The notes beneath the pieces are model-generated. The model was not told where the DNA came from. It was given only the letters and a program-made list of their open reading frames with translations, and made no database searches. Shown here in pieces: positions 1 through 9,350 of a stretch of DNA of 64,000 bases (its first letter is position 1; every line of letters begins with the position of its first letter). The stretch is from Halopiger xanaduensis SH-6 (GTDB lineage: Archaea > Halobacteriota > Halobacteria > Halobacteriales > Natrialbaceae), in NCBI RefSeq assembly GCF_000217715.1, contig NC_015666.1, positions 880,270 to 944,269 on the forward strand. Direction: 5' to 3'. Made by a program: the position numbers and the translations under genes.

Positions 1-88
1 GGTCGCACCTACAAACCCCCGGTATGTTGCCGATCGAACGGCGTTCGAACGAACATCTATACGTGGATCGCCCCACTATTCATCAATA

Positions 89-871
89 ATGGCACAACTC
101 GAGCGGCTCAGGGTGTACCCCGTGAAGGGGCTGGACGGCATCGATCTCGAGTCGGCGTCGATCCTCGAGGGTGGCACCGTCGAGTACGACCGCGAGTTTG
201 CCCTGTTCGACGACGGGGGCGAGGTCATCAACGGCAAGCGGACCGACCGCGTTCACGACCTCGAGACCGATTTCGATCCCGCGACGCGCGAACTCGTCCT
301 CGAAGCGCCCGACGGCGAGCGACGGCGGTTCGCCCTCGCGGACGAAGCCGACCGGGAGCGGGCGGAGGCGTGGTTCGGCGACTTCTTCGACGAAGACGTG
401 ACCCTCGAGCGCGACCGGTCGCTGGGCTACGTGGACCGCCGCGAGATGGGCCCGTCGGTCGTCAGCACGGCCACGGTCCGGCAGGTCGCCTCCTGGTTCG
501 ACGAAGAGGGAATGACCCTCGAGGGCGCGCGCCGTCGCATCCGCGCGAATATCGAGATTTCCGGCGTGCCGGCGTTCTGGGAGGACCGGTTCGTCGGCGA
601 TGAAGCCCCCGCATTCGAGATCGAGGGGATTCGGCTCGAGGGCGTCACGCCCTGCGGCCGCTGCGTCGTTCCCCAGCGCGACCCCGACACCGGCGAGCCG
701 ATCGAGAAGTTCCAGCAGCGGTTCGTCGAGAAGCGCGAGGAGACGTTCCCCGAGTGGGCCGACCGGGACGCCTTCGACCACTACTATACGCTGATGATCA
801 TCGCGAGCGTGCCGCCGGCCGATCGCGGCGGGGCGATTACGGTTGGCGAGGCGGTCGACGTCGTCGACTAG
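89..871 (+). CDS. MOSC domain protein (mARC-like molybdenum cofactor protein)
   Basis: 260 aa. The N-terminal part, about residues 1-100, matches the MOSC N-terminal beta-barrel domain (LRVYPVKGL start). Residues about 110-255 form the MOSC domain. Cys189 and Cys192 lie in a TPCGRC motif where MOSC and mARC proteins place their cofactor-linked cysteine, followed by the typical PQRDPDTGE stretch. Family knowledge suggests a molybdenum-cofactor-binding reductase or sulfur carrier in the cytoplasm; the substrate cannot be read from sequence. It stands alone ahead of an unrelated small gene. The start gives the full N-terminal domain. Confidence 0.88.
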   Translation: MAQLERLRVYPVKGLDGIDLESASILEGGTVEYDREFALFDDGGEVINGKRTDRVHDLETDFDPATRELVLEAPDGERRRFALADEADRERAEAWFGDFFDEDVTLERDRSLGYVDRREMGPSVVSTATVRQVASWFDEEGMTLEGARRRIRANIEISGVPAFWEDRFVGDEAPAFEIEGIRLEGVTPCGRCVVPQRDPDTGEPIEKFQQRFVEKREETFPEWADRDAFDHYYTLMIIASVPPADRGGAITVGEAVDVVD

Positions 872-1016
872 CGGAGATCCGATCGCCCTCCACGGTCTTG
901 CGAAGCAAGTAGCTACTGCGAACGGAAAAACGGTACCGACGGCTACCGCGACCGCCGTCGAATTCGTTGAATACGCAGGGTGGAAATCAATCGTCCGCGC
1001 CCGTCAATTATCGCGT

Positions 1017-1409
1017 ATGACCGACTACGAGATGCACGAACCCGACTTTTCGGGGACGACGACCGAGGAGTGGGACGAACCGCAACTCGAGGATTTCGAT
1101 ATCTCCGAGCGAAGCTCGGATGGTCAGCGAGATTCGGACGAATCTCGCCAGACCGACGACCTGGGCGAGGTCGCCGACCACTTCATCCTCTCGGCGTCGG
1201 ACTTCCCGCCGGAGAACTTCACCGATCTCAAACTCCCCGTGGTCGATCCGGACGGCAACCTGAACAAGCACGCCCTGCAGACGGCCAAAAGCGGCGGGCA
1301 CGGCGTCGGCGCGGTCGAAGACTTGGACGACGAGAAGCGGGACGAAATCGAGGATATGATCGACGAACTGGCCAACGAGAACTTCGAGGACGCCGATTTC
1401 GGCGACTGA
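1017..1409 (+). CDS. Small acidic hypothetical protein
   Basis: 130 aa, not recognised. Residues 1-50 are a low-complexity, very acidic and Ser/Thr-rich lead. The second half looks folded: a block beginning FILSASDFPPENF, then KLPVVDPDGNLNKHAL, then an acidic helix (EKRDEIEDMIDEL). I chose the internal ATG because the 58 codons in front of it are low complexity and cross a likely promoter region. No signal peptide or membrane segment is visible. The conserved-looking core suggests a small soluble domain of unknown function. Confidence 0.65.
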   Translation: MTDYEMHEPDFSGTTTEEWDEPQLEDFDISERSSDGQRDSDESRQTDDLGEVADHFILSASDFPPENFTDLKLPVVDPDGNLNKHALQTAKSGGHGVGAVEDLDDEKRDEIEDMIDELANENFEDADFGD

Positions 1410-1465
1410 GAGGCCGTTGCGTCGCCGATATCGTCGCTCTCACCGACGTTGACCGTTCGACTCGA

Positions 1466-2425
1466 TCACTCCGGATCGAACCCGCCGACGAGGTACTCGA
1501 GCGCGAACAGGGCGACCGCGCCGAACGCGGCCCAGGCGACCGTCAGGGCGATCGTCTCGGCGGTCCACGGGTGCGCCGCGCCGATGTTGTGCAGCGGGGC
1601 GGGAACCGAGCCGGCGATGAGACTCACCAGGAAGACGAGCGTCAGGTTCCGACGCCGCTCGAGCGCGGCGCGGACGACGCGGGCGATCGTGACGAGGCCG
1701 ACGACGCCGCCGACGACGAACAGGACCACCGTCGTTCCCGGCCCGACGGCGGCCGCCGTCGATCCGCCGTCGAGGACGACGTCGCCGATCGCGCCGACGA
1801 ACGCGCTCAACTCCGAGGAGAGGAAGACGTACTGGCCGAGCAGGATCAAGATGAGCGAGCCGGAGACGCCCGGCAGGATCATCGCGCTGACGGCGAGCGC
1901 GCCGGCGACGACGATGACCAGCGGACCGCTGCCGGGCAGCGCCACTAGGTCGGCGGCGACCAGCAGCGCGAGTCCGGCGCCGACGATCGCCGCCGCGACG
2001 TGGGTCCGGGACGCGAACTCGAGGCTGCGGCCGAGCGTGACCGCCGAGGCGGCGATCAGTCCGGTGAAGAAGCCGAACATCGGGAGCGGATGGGTGGACG
2101 CCAGCGAGGAGACGATATCGGCGATGAGGACGACGGCGGTGACCATCCCGACGCCGAGCGGGACCAGAAACTGCAGGTCGAGCTCGAGCAGCGCCTCGCG
2201 CGCGTTCGTCCGCCGATCGGGGTGATAGCCGCTGAGAACGGTGATAATTCGGCCCGGCGTCAGCGCCGTGACCGCCGCGATCAGCCGCCCGTAGAAGCCC
2301 AGCAGGAGCGCGACGGTGCCGCCGGAGACGCCCGGGAGGGCGTCCGCCGTCCCCATGCAGAGCCCGTAGGCGTACGTCCGCAGGAGCTCGAGGCGATCGA
2401 CCGCGAGGTCGAGCCGTTCATACAT
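1466..2425 (-). CDS. DUF368 polytopic membrane protein
   Basis: 319 aa, with about eight to ten hydrophobic segments. The family signature is present twice: ADALPGVSGGTVALLLG near residue 30 and MILPGVSGSLILILLG in the second half, which indicates an internal repeat. Bacterial DUF368 proteins (PopT type) have been linked to recycling of the undecaprenyl-phosphate lipid carrier across the membrane. By analogy this one could move a dolichyl-phosphate carrier used in archaeal surface glycosylation, but that is inference. The chosen ATG (MYERLDL) removes 40 low-complexity residues that would overlap the divergent promoter region shared with the MutS-type gene. Confidence 0.85.
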   Translation of the reverse strand: MYERLDLAVDRLELLRTYAYGLCMGTADALPGVSGGTVALLLGFYGRLIAAVTALTPGRIITVLSGYHPDRRTNAREALLELDLQFLVPLGVGMVTAVVLIADIVSSLASTHPLPMFGFFTGLIAASAVTLGRSLEFASRTHVAAAIVGAGLALLVAADLVALPGSGPLVIVVAGALAVSAMILPGVSGSLILILLGQYVFLSSELSAFVGAIGDVVLDGGSTAAAVGPGTTVVLFVVGGVVGLVTIARVVRAALERRRNLTLVFLVSLIAGSVPAPLHNIGAAHPWTAETIALTVAWAAFGAVALFALEYLVGGFDPE

Positions 2426-2706
2426 GCGTTCGCCCCCGGCGGTCGTCGGTGGCGGTCCGGACGGTCGTCGGTCGACACCCTCGTCTCGAGTCCGTGCGGG
2501 CGGCCCCGCGCGTCGGTTGCATATTCGAGACGGGGACGCCGACACGTATAAAAGTACGATTCCGCATCAGTCGGCGGAGATTCCTCGCTCCGACCGGTCG
2601 ACTTCGTTTCCGAACGCGTCGACGGCATGCGGGACGATACCACGCCGCCGTGAAACCCGGGCGGGAACTTTTTCTCGCTCCGGTTGGATACGACCGTCGA
2701 GAAGCA

Positions 2707-4773
2707 ATGGAGCTCGAGTCGATCCCGGGCGTGGGCGAAAAGACCGCGCGGGCGCTGTCGGAACTCGACGACCCCGAGCGAGCGCTGCGCGCGGGCGACG
2801 TCGCGACGATCGCGACCGCGCCGGGGATCAGCCAGGGCCGGGCCGCCCGCATCGCGCGCGGCGCGATCCGCCACGAACACGACGATCCCGGCGGCTTCCT
2901 CGCGACCGACCGGGCCAGAGAAATCTATCGCGAGGTCCTCGGCCTACTGAAAGAGCGCACGGTCACCGACTACGCCGCCCAGCGCCTCGAGACGATCTAC
3001 CCGAGCCCGTGTCGCGCCCGGATCGAGGAAGTCCGCGCGTTCGCTCGCGAGGCCCTCGAGCGCGAGCCCGACTCCGACGTGCTCGCGGCGCTCGAGGGGG
3101 TCGAACCCCTCCGGCAGCCGGGCGACGTGCGGGTGCGCGAGCGCTGTCTGGCGACGACGGACGCCGAACGCTATTCGGAGGCGAAGGAGGCAATCCCCGA
3201 ACTCTCAGTCGAAGTCGTCGAGGACGCGCAGGGACTGGCCGAACTCGCGCGGGGCTACTCGACGGTCGTCGCGCTCGACGAATCGTTCGCCGGCGTCACC
3301 GTCGACGGCGACGTGCAGGTCCGGCCCGACGCCCTCGAGAACCCGGCCGAGATCGTCCCCGAGCGTCCGCTTTCGTTCTTCGCGCGGAACCGGGATCGGC
3401 TGCGAGCCGCCATCGCGGTCCACCGCGCCGCCGACCTCGAGGCCGACTGCGACCTCGCGGCGCTCGAGGACGGCCTCTCGCGGCTCGACGACGACGGCAC
3501 CGTCGCGGGCGACGACGAACTCGACCGGCTGACGACGGCGGTCGACGACCTCGACGCGGCGGCGAGCGCGGCGGAAAGCGTCGCGAACGACCAGTTGCGG
3601 GACGCGATCCGCGAGGAGGACGTGACGATCGAGGGCTCGGACCTCCTCTCGCTGGTCGAACGCGGCGCGGGCGTCGACTCCTTGCTCTCGCGCGAACTGG
3701 CCGACGAGTACGCCGCGGCCGTCGAGGCCGCCCGCGAGCACCTGATCGACGCGCTCGACCTCGATACGGGCGAAGCCGAGATCGCCCGCCGGGTCTTCGG
3801 CGACGAGCCGACGTTCCCCGTCGAGCGCGACGAGGACGCCGTCAGCCGCCTGCGCGAGGAGCTGACCGCCGCCAAGGAGCGGCGGGCGGGGCGGCTCAAG
3901 CGCGAACTCGCCGCCGATCTGGCCGACCAGCGCGAGGGCGCCCGCGGACTCGTCCGGACGGCCCTCGAGTTGGACGTGGAACTCGCGGTCGCCAGGTTCG
4001 CCGCCGATTTCGAGTGCACGATGCCGGCGTTCGTCTGGGACCCCGCGGCGGACGGCGACGGGGGCGACGCGGCGGAGACCGGCTTCGCTATCGAGGCCGG
4101 TCGCTCACCCCTGCTCGACGAACCGCTCGAGGCGATCGACCCCGTCGACTACGACGTCTCGGGCGTCGCCCTGCTCTCGGGGGTCAACAGCGGCGGGAAG
4201 ACCTCGACGCTGGACCTCGTGGCGAGCGTCGTCGTGCTGGCACACATGGGACTGCCCGTTCCCGCCGAGGGGGCCGAACTGCGCCGGTTCGACGACCTCC
4301 ACTACCACGCCAAGACGCAGGGCACGCTCGACGCCGGCGCCTTCGAGTCGACGGTGCGGGAGTTCGCCGACCTCGCGCAGGGCGGCGAGGGCTCGCTCGT
4401 GCTCGTCGACGAACTCGAGAGCATCACCGAGCCCGGCGCCTCCGCGAAGATCATCGCCGGCATCCTCGAGGCGCTCGAGGAGAACGGCGCCACGGCAGTT
4501 TTCGTTTCCCACCTCGCTGGCGAGATCCGCGAGATGGCCAACTTCGACGTCACCGTCGACGGCATCGAGGCCGTCGGGCTGGTCGACGGCGAACTCGAGG
4601 TGAACCGCTCGCCGGTCAAGGACCACCTCGCGCGGTCGACGCCCGAATTGATCGTCGAGAAGCTGGCGACCGAGAACGGCGACAGTGGGGCGGTCGCGAC
4701 CAACGGCGGCCGCGCGACGGCCGACGCCGCCGAGCCCGGCTTCTACGATCGACTGCTCGAGAAGTTCGAGTGA
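2707..4773 (+). CDS. MutS-type ATPase with N-terminal helix-hairpin-helix region
   Basis: 688 aa. Residues 1-60 hold two helix-hairpin-helix type motifs (SIPGVGEKTARAL, APGISQGRAARI). The middle is a helical lever/clamp region. The MutS-family ATPase occupies about residues 480-640: Walker A GVNSGGKTST near 495, Walker B SLVLVDELES near 563, and VSHLAGEI as the H-loop. There is no MutS1 mismatch-recognition domain and no C-terminal Smr nuclease domain, so it is neither classical MutS nor full MutS2. It probably binds branched or structured DNA in recombination or repair. The start is the ATG directly before the first hairpin motif. Confidence 0.86.
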   Translation: MELESIPGVGEKTARALSELDDPERALRAGDVATIATAPGISQGRAARIARGAIRHEHDDPGGFLATDRAREIYREVLGLLKERTVTDYAAQRLETIYPSPCRARIEEVRAFAREALEREPDSDVLAALEGVEPLRQPGDVRVRERCLATTDAERYSEAKEAIPELSVEVVEDAQGLAELARGYSTVVALDESFAGVTVDGDVQVRPDALENPAEIVPERPLSFFARNRDRLRAAIAVHRAADLEADCDLAALEDGLSRLDDDGTVAGDDELDRLTTAVDDLDAAASAAESVANDQLRDAIREEDVTIEGSDLLSLVERGAGVDSLLSRELADEYAAAVEAAREHLIDALDLDTGEAEIARRVFGDEPTFPVERDEDAVSRLREELTAAKERRAGRLKRELAADLADQREGARGLVRTALELDVELAVARFAADFECTMPAFVWDPAADGDGGDAAETGFAIEAGRSPLLDEPLEAIDPVDYDVSGVALLSGVNSGGKTSTLDLVASVVVLAHMGLPVPAEGAELRRFDDLHYHAKTQGTLDAGAFESTVREFADLAQGGEGSLVLVDELESITEPGASAKIIAGILEALEENGATAVFVSHLAGEIREMANFDVTVDGIEAVGLVDGELEVNRSPVKDHLARSTPELIVEKLATENGDSGAVATNGGRATADAAEPGFYDRLLEKFE

Positions 4774-4823
4774 CGCGCCGACGGGCCGATTCGACGAGAG
4801 ACGGGGAAGTTCAGCCCCTGTAC

Positions 4824-4838
4824 TATGCAAGTAGCATA
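4824..4838. promoter_or_regulatory. Inverted repeat upstream of the DUF1059 gene
   Basis: A 15-bp perfect inverted repeat, TATGC-AAGTA-GCATA, ends 30 bases before the ATG of the DUF1059 gene. It lies where a repressor or activator half-site pair would sit near the transcription start. No regulator can be assigned from sequence, and a chance palindrome is possible. Confidence 0.3.
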
Positions 4839-4868
4839 CCTACGACTCGACGCGGCAACTGTCACGGT

Positions 4869-5036
4869 ATGCCCTACCAATTCGAGTGTTCGGAGGGGAG
4901 CTGTCAGTTCCGCATCCGATCGAGCAGTTCCGACGAGGTGGAACGGCTCGTTCGCGCCCACGTTCGCATGGTTCACAACGGCCGGATCGATCGCGCCGAC
5001 CTCGAGCGCGGCATCGATCGGGTCGAACTGGCCTGA
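4869..5036 (+). CDS. DUF1059 family small protein
   Basis: 55 aa. It shows the compact DUF1059 pattern: MPYQFECSEGSC at the start, then an ARMVH-like helix (VRAHVRMVHNG) and a C-terminal acidic helix. Family proteins are about this size. The two cysteines (CSEGSC) and a histidine in RMVH could bind metal, but the function is unknown. The start was chosen at MPYQF because the family begins at this point; longer in-frame starts would run through unrelated sequence and the MutS-type gene. Confidence 0.8.
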   Translation: MPYQFECSEGSCQFRIRSSSSDEVERLVRAHVRMVHNGRIDRADLERGIDRVELA

Positions 5037-5072
5037 GTCGGCGTCCGTCGAGGCCGTCTCCGTCTCGTCTCC

Positions 5073-6164
5073 TCACTTCGGGAACGTCTCCGGCAGCGGC
5101 GCCGGTCGCTCGCAGGCGCTCTCGATGCGGACGTGTTCTTCCCGTTCGGCGGCCGTTCGGACGCCGGCCATGATCTCGAGAGTGTGGTACGCCCGCCGGC
5201 CGCTGGTGCGGTGTTCCCAGTCGTCGTTCTGCAGCGATCGCGCGAGGTCGGCGACGCCGACGCCGCGTCCGGCGGTATAGTCGTGGGTGTGCCGGACAGT
5301 CTCGAATTCGTCGGCGCCGCGCTCTCGCACGCGAACGGCTCCGTCGAAGTCGTTCGGATCGGGGAGCTGCAGCGTCCCCTCGGTCCCGTAGAGTTCGAAC
5401 AGCGGCGACGGGCCCGACGTGCCGCCGACGGCGTCGAAGCTGATTTGCAGGTTCGCGATCGCGCCGTTCTCGAAGGTGACGACGCCGACCTCGTGGGTCG
5501 GCACCTCGACGTCGATGGACTCTCCGGCTCGGGGTCCGCTCCCGATCGTCCGCTCCTCGAAGGCCCGCCCGGTCGCTCCCGTCACGCGCTCGGCCGGTCC
5601 GAGCAGCGCGATCAGGGCGCCGACGTAGTACGGTCCCATGTCGAACAGCGGGCCGCCGCCTTCCTGATAGTAGAGGTCCGGGTTCGGGTGCCACGACTCG
5701 TGGCCGCCGAACACTAGGTTCGCCGTCGCGCCGATCGGACGTCCGATCCGGCCCGCCTCGAGAACTGCCCGGGCGGTCTGGAGGCCGGCGCCCAGTACCG
5801 TATCCGGTGCCGAACCGACGCGAAGGCCGCGTTCGTCGGCCGTCTCGAGAACCGCTTCCGCGTCCTCGAGGTCCGTCGCGAGCGGTTTCTCGGTGTAGAC
5901 GTGGGTATCGGCCTCGAGGGCCTGCAGGATCACCCCGGCGTGGGCCGTCGGCGGGGTCAGGTTGATCGCGATGTCGATATCGGGATCGACGAGGAGATCC
6001 TCGACCGAGCGGGCCTCGAGTCCGTATTCGGCGGCCGTCGCCTCGGCGCGCTCGCGCTCGAGGTCGGCGCAGGCGGCGATGCGGTAGCTGTCGAAGCGGT
6101 CGTTCGCCTCGCAGTACGCGTCGGCGATGGTACCGCAGCCGACGATGCCGGCGGTGAGGGTCAT
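5073..6164 (-). CDS. Gfo/Idh/MocA family NAD(P)-dependent oxidoreductase
   Basis: 363 aa. An N-terminal Rossmann fold (AGIVGCGTIADAY, residues 5-17) is followed by the family's EKP motif (YTEKPLA, residues 90-96), whose lysine is catalytic. A C-terminal alpha/beta substrate domain covers about residues 125-330. The family oxidises or reduces sugars, inositols and related polyols. The exact substrate is not decidable. The nearest genes, a DUF1059 protein and a chaperonin paralogue, give no pathway context. Confidence 0.88.
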   Translation of the reverse strand: MTLTAGIVGCGTIADAYCEANDRFDSYRIAACADLERERAEATAAEYGLEARSVEDLLVDPDIDIAINLTPPTAHAGVILQALEADTHVYTEKPLATDLEDAEAVLETADERGLRVGSAPDTVLGAGLQTARAVLEAGRIGRPIGATANLVFGGHESWHPNPDLYYQEGGGPLFDMGPYYVGALIALLGPAERVTGATGRAFEERTIGSGPRAGESIDVEVPTHEVGVVTFENGAIANLQISFDAVGGTSGPSPLFELYGTEGTLQLPDPNDFDGAVRVRERGADEFETVRHTHDYTAGRGVGVADLARSLQNDDWEHRTSGRRAYHTLEIMAGVRTAAEREEHVRIESACERPAPLPETFPK

Positions 6165-6283
6165 AGAACTGCGTTTCCCGCCCGTGTGGTAAAGTCACCC
6201 GATCTCGATATCGAGGCGTTCGACGGGTTCGGCTCGAGCTTTCGACGCAACCGGCGTTCGGTGACCGGAAACACTCGAGGGAG

Positions 6284-8047
6284 TCAGTGACCGATCGCCC
6301 AGGGGTAGCCGTCGATGCTCGCCCGTGCACCTGAATTCGCGTGCTCGTGACCTCGGTCGTGTCCGTCTTCCGACGGTCCCTGGCCCGTTGCCGACCGAGC
6401 CGACTCCGCAAGGACGCCGTCGATCCGGAGTATCGCAGCCGTCGCCTCGAACGCCGCCGCGAGCGTCCGATCCAGCACTGCCCGCGGCTCGAGGACGCCG
6501 ATATCGGCCGTATCCGCGATCCCGCCGTTCGCGTCCACCCCGGCCGCAGACCGGCCCGCATCGTGCTCGGCCCGGAGTTCGGCCACGACGTCGATCGGGT
6601 CGCGGCCCGCGTTCGTCGCCAGCGTCCGCGGAATCGACTCGAGCGCCGTCGCGAACGCGTCGACGGCGAGTTGCTCCCGTTTGTCGAACCGGCTCGCGTA
6701 CCGCGACAGATCCTGTGCCAGCGCCATCGGAGTCGCCCCGCCGCCGGGAACGACGGCGCCGCCCCCGTCTCGAGCGACCGACGCGGTGACGGCGAGGCAG
6801 TCGTCGACGATGCGTCGGGTCTCGTCGGCGACCTGCGGCGTGCCGCCCCGGAGCAGCAGGGACGCATGCGCGTCACTCGGACAATTCGCGACGACGAGCA
6901 CCGGACTCGCGCCAATCGTCCGCCGCTCAACTGTTCCGGCGCGGCCGATCGTCGATTCGTCCAGGTCCGCAATCGAATACGTCGCTTGTGCTCCCGTCGC
7001 CGCCGCGAGGGCGTCGAACTCGTCCCGCCGCGTCCGCTCCGCGACGACGAGCCCCTCGCGCTCGAGGGTCTCGCGGATCCGCTCGTCGACAGACTGCTGA
7101 CAGACGAGGACGTCGACGCCGCGGTCGCGGCAGCGGTCGACGACGCGCGAGCGCTCCTCGCGTTCCGACTCGCGGAGCCGCTCGAGTTCGTCGGGATCGG
7201 TGACCGTCGGCGTCGTCACCGCGTCGGCCTCCTGAACGCCGATTTCGTGATCGACGAGCGCGATTCGGGCGTCCGTCGCCGAACGATCGGCGGCGCGGGT
7301 CCGCCCGTCCCGGTCGCGTTCGATCGTCGTCGACGACGCGTCCAGATCGACAACTAGACCGTCGATGAGTTCCGACGCCTCGAGCGGCGCGCCGGCGTAG
7401 GACTTTCGCGCGATCGATGCCGTCTCGAAATCGACCGCCCGCGCCGCCGAGACGGCGAGGTAGGCGAACCGGTCGATCGACGCGTCGTCCCAGTCGTTCG
7501 TGACGGCGGTGCGCGCGACGGCGCGCAGGGTTTCGTCGTCGCCGCGGTCGACGCCGGTTTCGTACTCGTCGAGCCGATCCCGTGCGAACCGGACCGCCGT
7601 TCCGTAGCCGGAGACGACCGTCGTCGGATGGAGCCCGTCCTCGAGCAGCGAGGCGGCCGCATCGAGCAACGCGCCGGTCAGCAGCACGGCCGTCGTCGTG
7701 CCGTCGCCGACGACCGCCTCCTGCGCCTCGGCGACCTCGACGACCGCTCGAGCGACGGGGTCGGCGATCTCCAGATTCTTCAGGACGTTCGCGCCGTCGT
7801 TCGTGACGACGACCCGTCCCTGTCGCCCGACGAGCATCTTGTGTCGCCCGTTCGGTCCCAGCGTCGTCCGCAGCGTCTCGGCGACGGCCGTCGCCGCGGC
7901 GATGTTCGATCGCCGGACGCTCGCGGGGTCGGTTTCCGACTCGATTCGCTCGCGGAAGGCCTCGCGCTCGAGGTCGCTGGTCGCGTCGGTCGGAAAGTGA
8001 TCCGCGTCCGGGCCTCGAGTCGGCCGGTTCGGTGGTGATCGCGTCAT
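6284..8047 (-). CDS. Divergent thermosome-like (group II chaperonin) paralogue
   Basis: 587 aa. The equatorial nucleotide-binding motifs are kept: LGPNGRHKML (residues 63-72), NDGAN (83-87), GDGTTT (114-119) and, near the C terminus, VDDCLAV followed by GGGA, matching the thermosome's catalytic-Asp region. The apical part is much more divergent than in the main thermosome at 36784-38451. The usual Gly-Gly-Met tail is absent, replaced by a tail rich in His and Gly (GHDRGHEHA). An N-terminal extension of about 40 residues is present. It is probably a specialised chaperonin subunit. It lies 31 bases downstream of the formamidase gene on the same strand. Confidence 0.85.
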   Translation of the reverse strand: MTRSPPNRPTRGPDADHFPTDATSDLEREAFRERIESETDPASVRRSNIAAATAVAETLRTTLGPNGRHKMLVGRQGRVVVTNDGANVLKNLEIADPVARAVVEVAEAQEAVVGDGTTTAVLLTGALLDAAASLLEDGLHPTTVVSGYGTAVRFARDRLDEYETGVDRGDDETLRAVARTAVTNDWDDASIDRFAYLAVSAARAVDFETASIARKSYAGAPLEASELIDGLVVDLDASSTTIERDRDGRTRAADRSATDARIALVDHEIGVQEADAVTTPTVTDPDELERLRESEREERSRVVDRCRDRGVDVLVCQQSVDERIRETLEREGLVVAERTRRDEFDALAAATGAQATYSIADLDESTIGRAGTVERRTIGASPVLVVANCPSDAHASLLLRGGTPQVADETRRIVDDCLAVTASVARDGGGAVVPGGGATPMALAQDLSRYASRFDKREQLAVDAFATALESIPRTLATNAGRDPIDVVAELRAEHDAGRSAAGVDANGGIADTADIGVLEPRAVLDRTLAAAFEATAAILRIDGVLAESARSATGQGPSEDGHDRGHEHANSGARASIDGYPWAIGH

Positions 8048-8078
8048 CGGTGGCGTCGGTGGTGACGGGTTCCGCGGG

Positions 8079-9350
8079 TCATCCGAGCGGATCGTCCGTG
8101 ACGACGACGTCGCCGCGATCCTTGTCGCTGCCGAGCGTCTCCGGGGAAACGTCGAACTCGAAGGCCCCCTTCGGGAGCGCGAGCGTCGAACACGCGTTCG
8201 GCACGTCGACGACGCCGCTCTGGCGCCCCTCGACCGGGACCGTCCCGAGGATGTGCAGCGCCTGCTGGCCGGTGTAGCCGAACTGCTTCAGGTAGTCGAT
8301 CGCCTGCAGCGAGGCGCGCCGGTAGGCCGTGTGGGAGTCGAGGTACCGCTGCTCGCCGTCCTCGGTCACCGAGTAGCCGCAGAAGGTGACGTAATCCTCG
8401 AAGGTCGGGCCGCGGTGGCCCGGCTCGAAGATCGGGTGATCGACGCCGAGTTTCTCCATTCCGTCCTCGACGAGGTCGAACTTCACGTCGACGTAGGCGG
8501 CCATCTCGATCGCCCCGCAGAAGGTGATCTCGCCGTCGCCCTGCGAGGCGTGGAAGTCGCCGAGAGCGAACTTGGCGCCGTCGACGTAGACGGGGAAGTA
8601 CACCGTCGAGCCGATCGAGAGGTCCTTGATGTCGTGGTTGCCGCCGTGCTCGCGCGGCGGGACGGTTCGGGCGGCCTCCTCGGCCGCCTCCTCGGCTTCG
8701 TCGGGGTCCATCTCCCCCATCAGCGCGCCCTCCGTCGTCGGCGGGTTCGCCACGGGCGGCTCCGCCTCGCCGGTCGGGTGGTTTTGGATCGAGTCGGGAT
8801 CCTCCGCGTGGCGCTCCATCAACTCCCGCTCGCGCTCGTTCCACTCCTCGAGCAGTTCCTGACTCGGGGCGCAGCCGGCCAGTCCCGGGTGGATCTTGCC
8901 TTCGTAGCGGACGTCGGGGACGTGTCGCGAGGAGACGGTGTAGCCGTCGAGATCCCAGATCGACTTGGCGGCGTTCGGGAAGTGATCCGTCAGGAAGCCG
9001 CCGCCGTTCTGCTGGGAGAACGTGCCGGTGAAGCCGAACTCCGCGCGGTCGTTGAGCGGGCCCATGTCGAGGAACTCGACTTTCAGCAGGTCGCCGGGCT
9101 CGGCGCCGTTGACCTCGACCGGGCCGGCGAGGTAGTGGACCTGCGACAGATCGACGTCCCGGACCTCGTTCGCGTCGTCGTTATCTCGAATCTGCCCGCC
9201 CGTCCAGTCCAAGGCCTCGAGTCGCATCGTGTCGCCGGGATCGGCCTCGACGACGGCGGGAATATCCGGATGCCACCGGTTGAACGGGTTCGCGCCGGGT
9301 TGGTCGTCTGGCGGTGCGTCGACGTCGACCTCGAATGCTACTTCTGGCAT
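8079..9350 (-). CDS. Acetamidase/formamidase family protein
   Basis: 423 aa. It matches FmdA/AmdA enzymes: the beta-rich N-terminal half contains GNHDIKDL and GSTVYFPVYV, followed by GDFHASQGDGEITFCG, the family's conserved catalytic region. The family hydrolyses formamide or short aliphatic amides to the acid plus ammonia in the cytoplasm. The acidic segment around residues 185-230 is a typical haloarchaeal insertion. The ATG eight codons inside the longest frame is preferred (MPEVAFEVD). An AT-rich stretch 30-45 bases upstream could hold its TATA box. Confidence 0.87.
   Translation of the reverse strand: MPEVAFEVDVDAPPDDQPGANPFNRWHPDIPAVVEADPGDTMRLEALDWTGGQIRDNDDANEVRDVDLSQVHYLAGPVEVNGAEPGDLLKVEFLDMGPLNDRAEFGFTGTFSQQNGGGFLTDHFPNAAKSIWDLDGYTVSSRHVPDVRYEGKIHPGLAGCAPSQELLEEWNERERELMERHAEDPDSIQNHPTGEAEPPVANPPTTEGALMGEMDPDEAEEAAEEAARTVPPREHGGNHDIKDLSIGSTVYFPVYVDGAKFALGDFHASQGDGEITFCGAIEMAAYVDVKFDLVEDGMEKLGVDHPIFEPGHRGPTFEDYVTFCGYSVTEDGEQRYLDSHTAYRRASLQAIDYLKQFGYTGQQALHILGTVPVEGRQSGVVDVPNACSTLALPKGAFEFDVSPETLGSDKDRGDVVVTDDPLG

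Noticed and set aside
2424-5036. 870-codon plus-strand frame spanning the MutS-type gene
   Set aside because: Arg/Pro/Gly-rich out-of-frame shadow; only its last 55 codons are a real gene (DUF1059).
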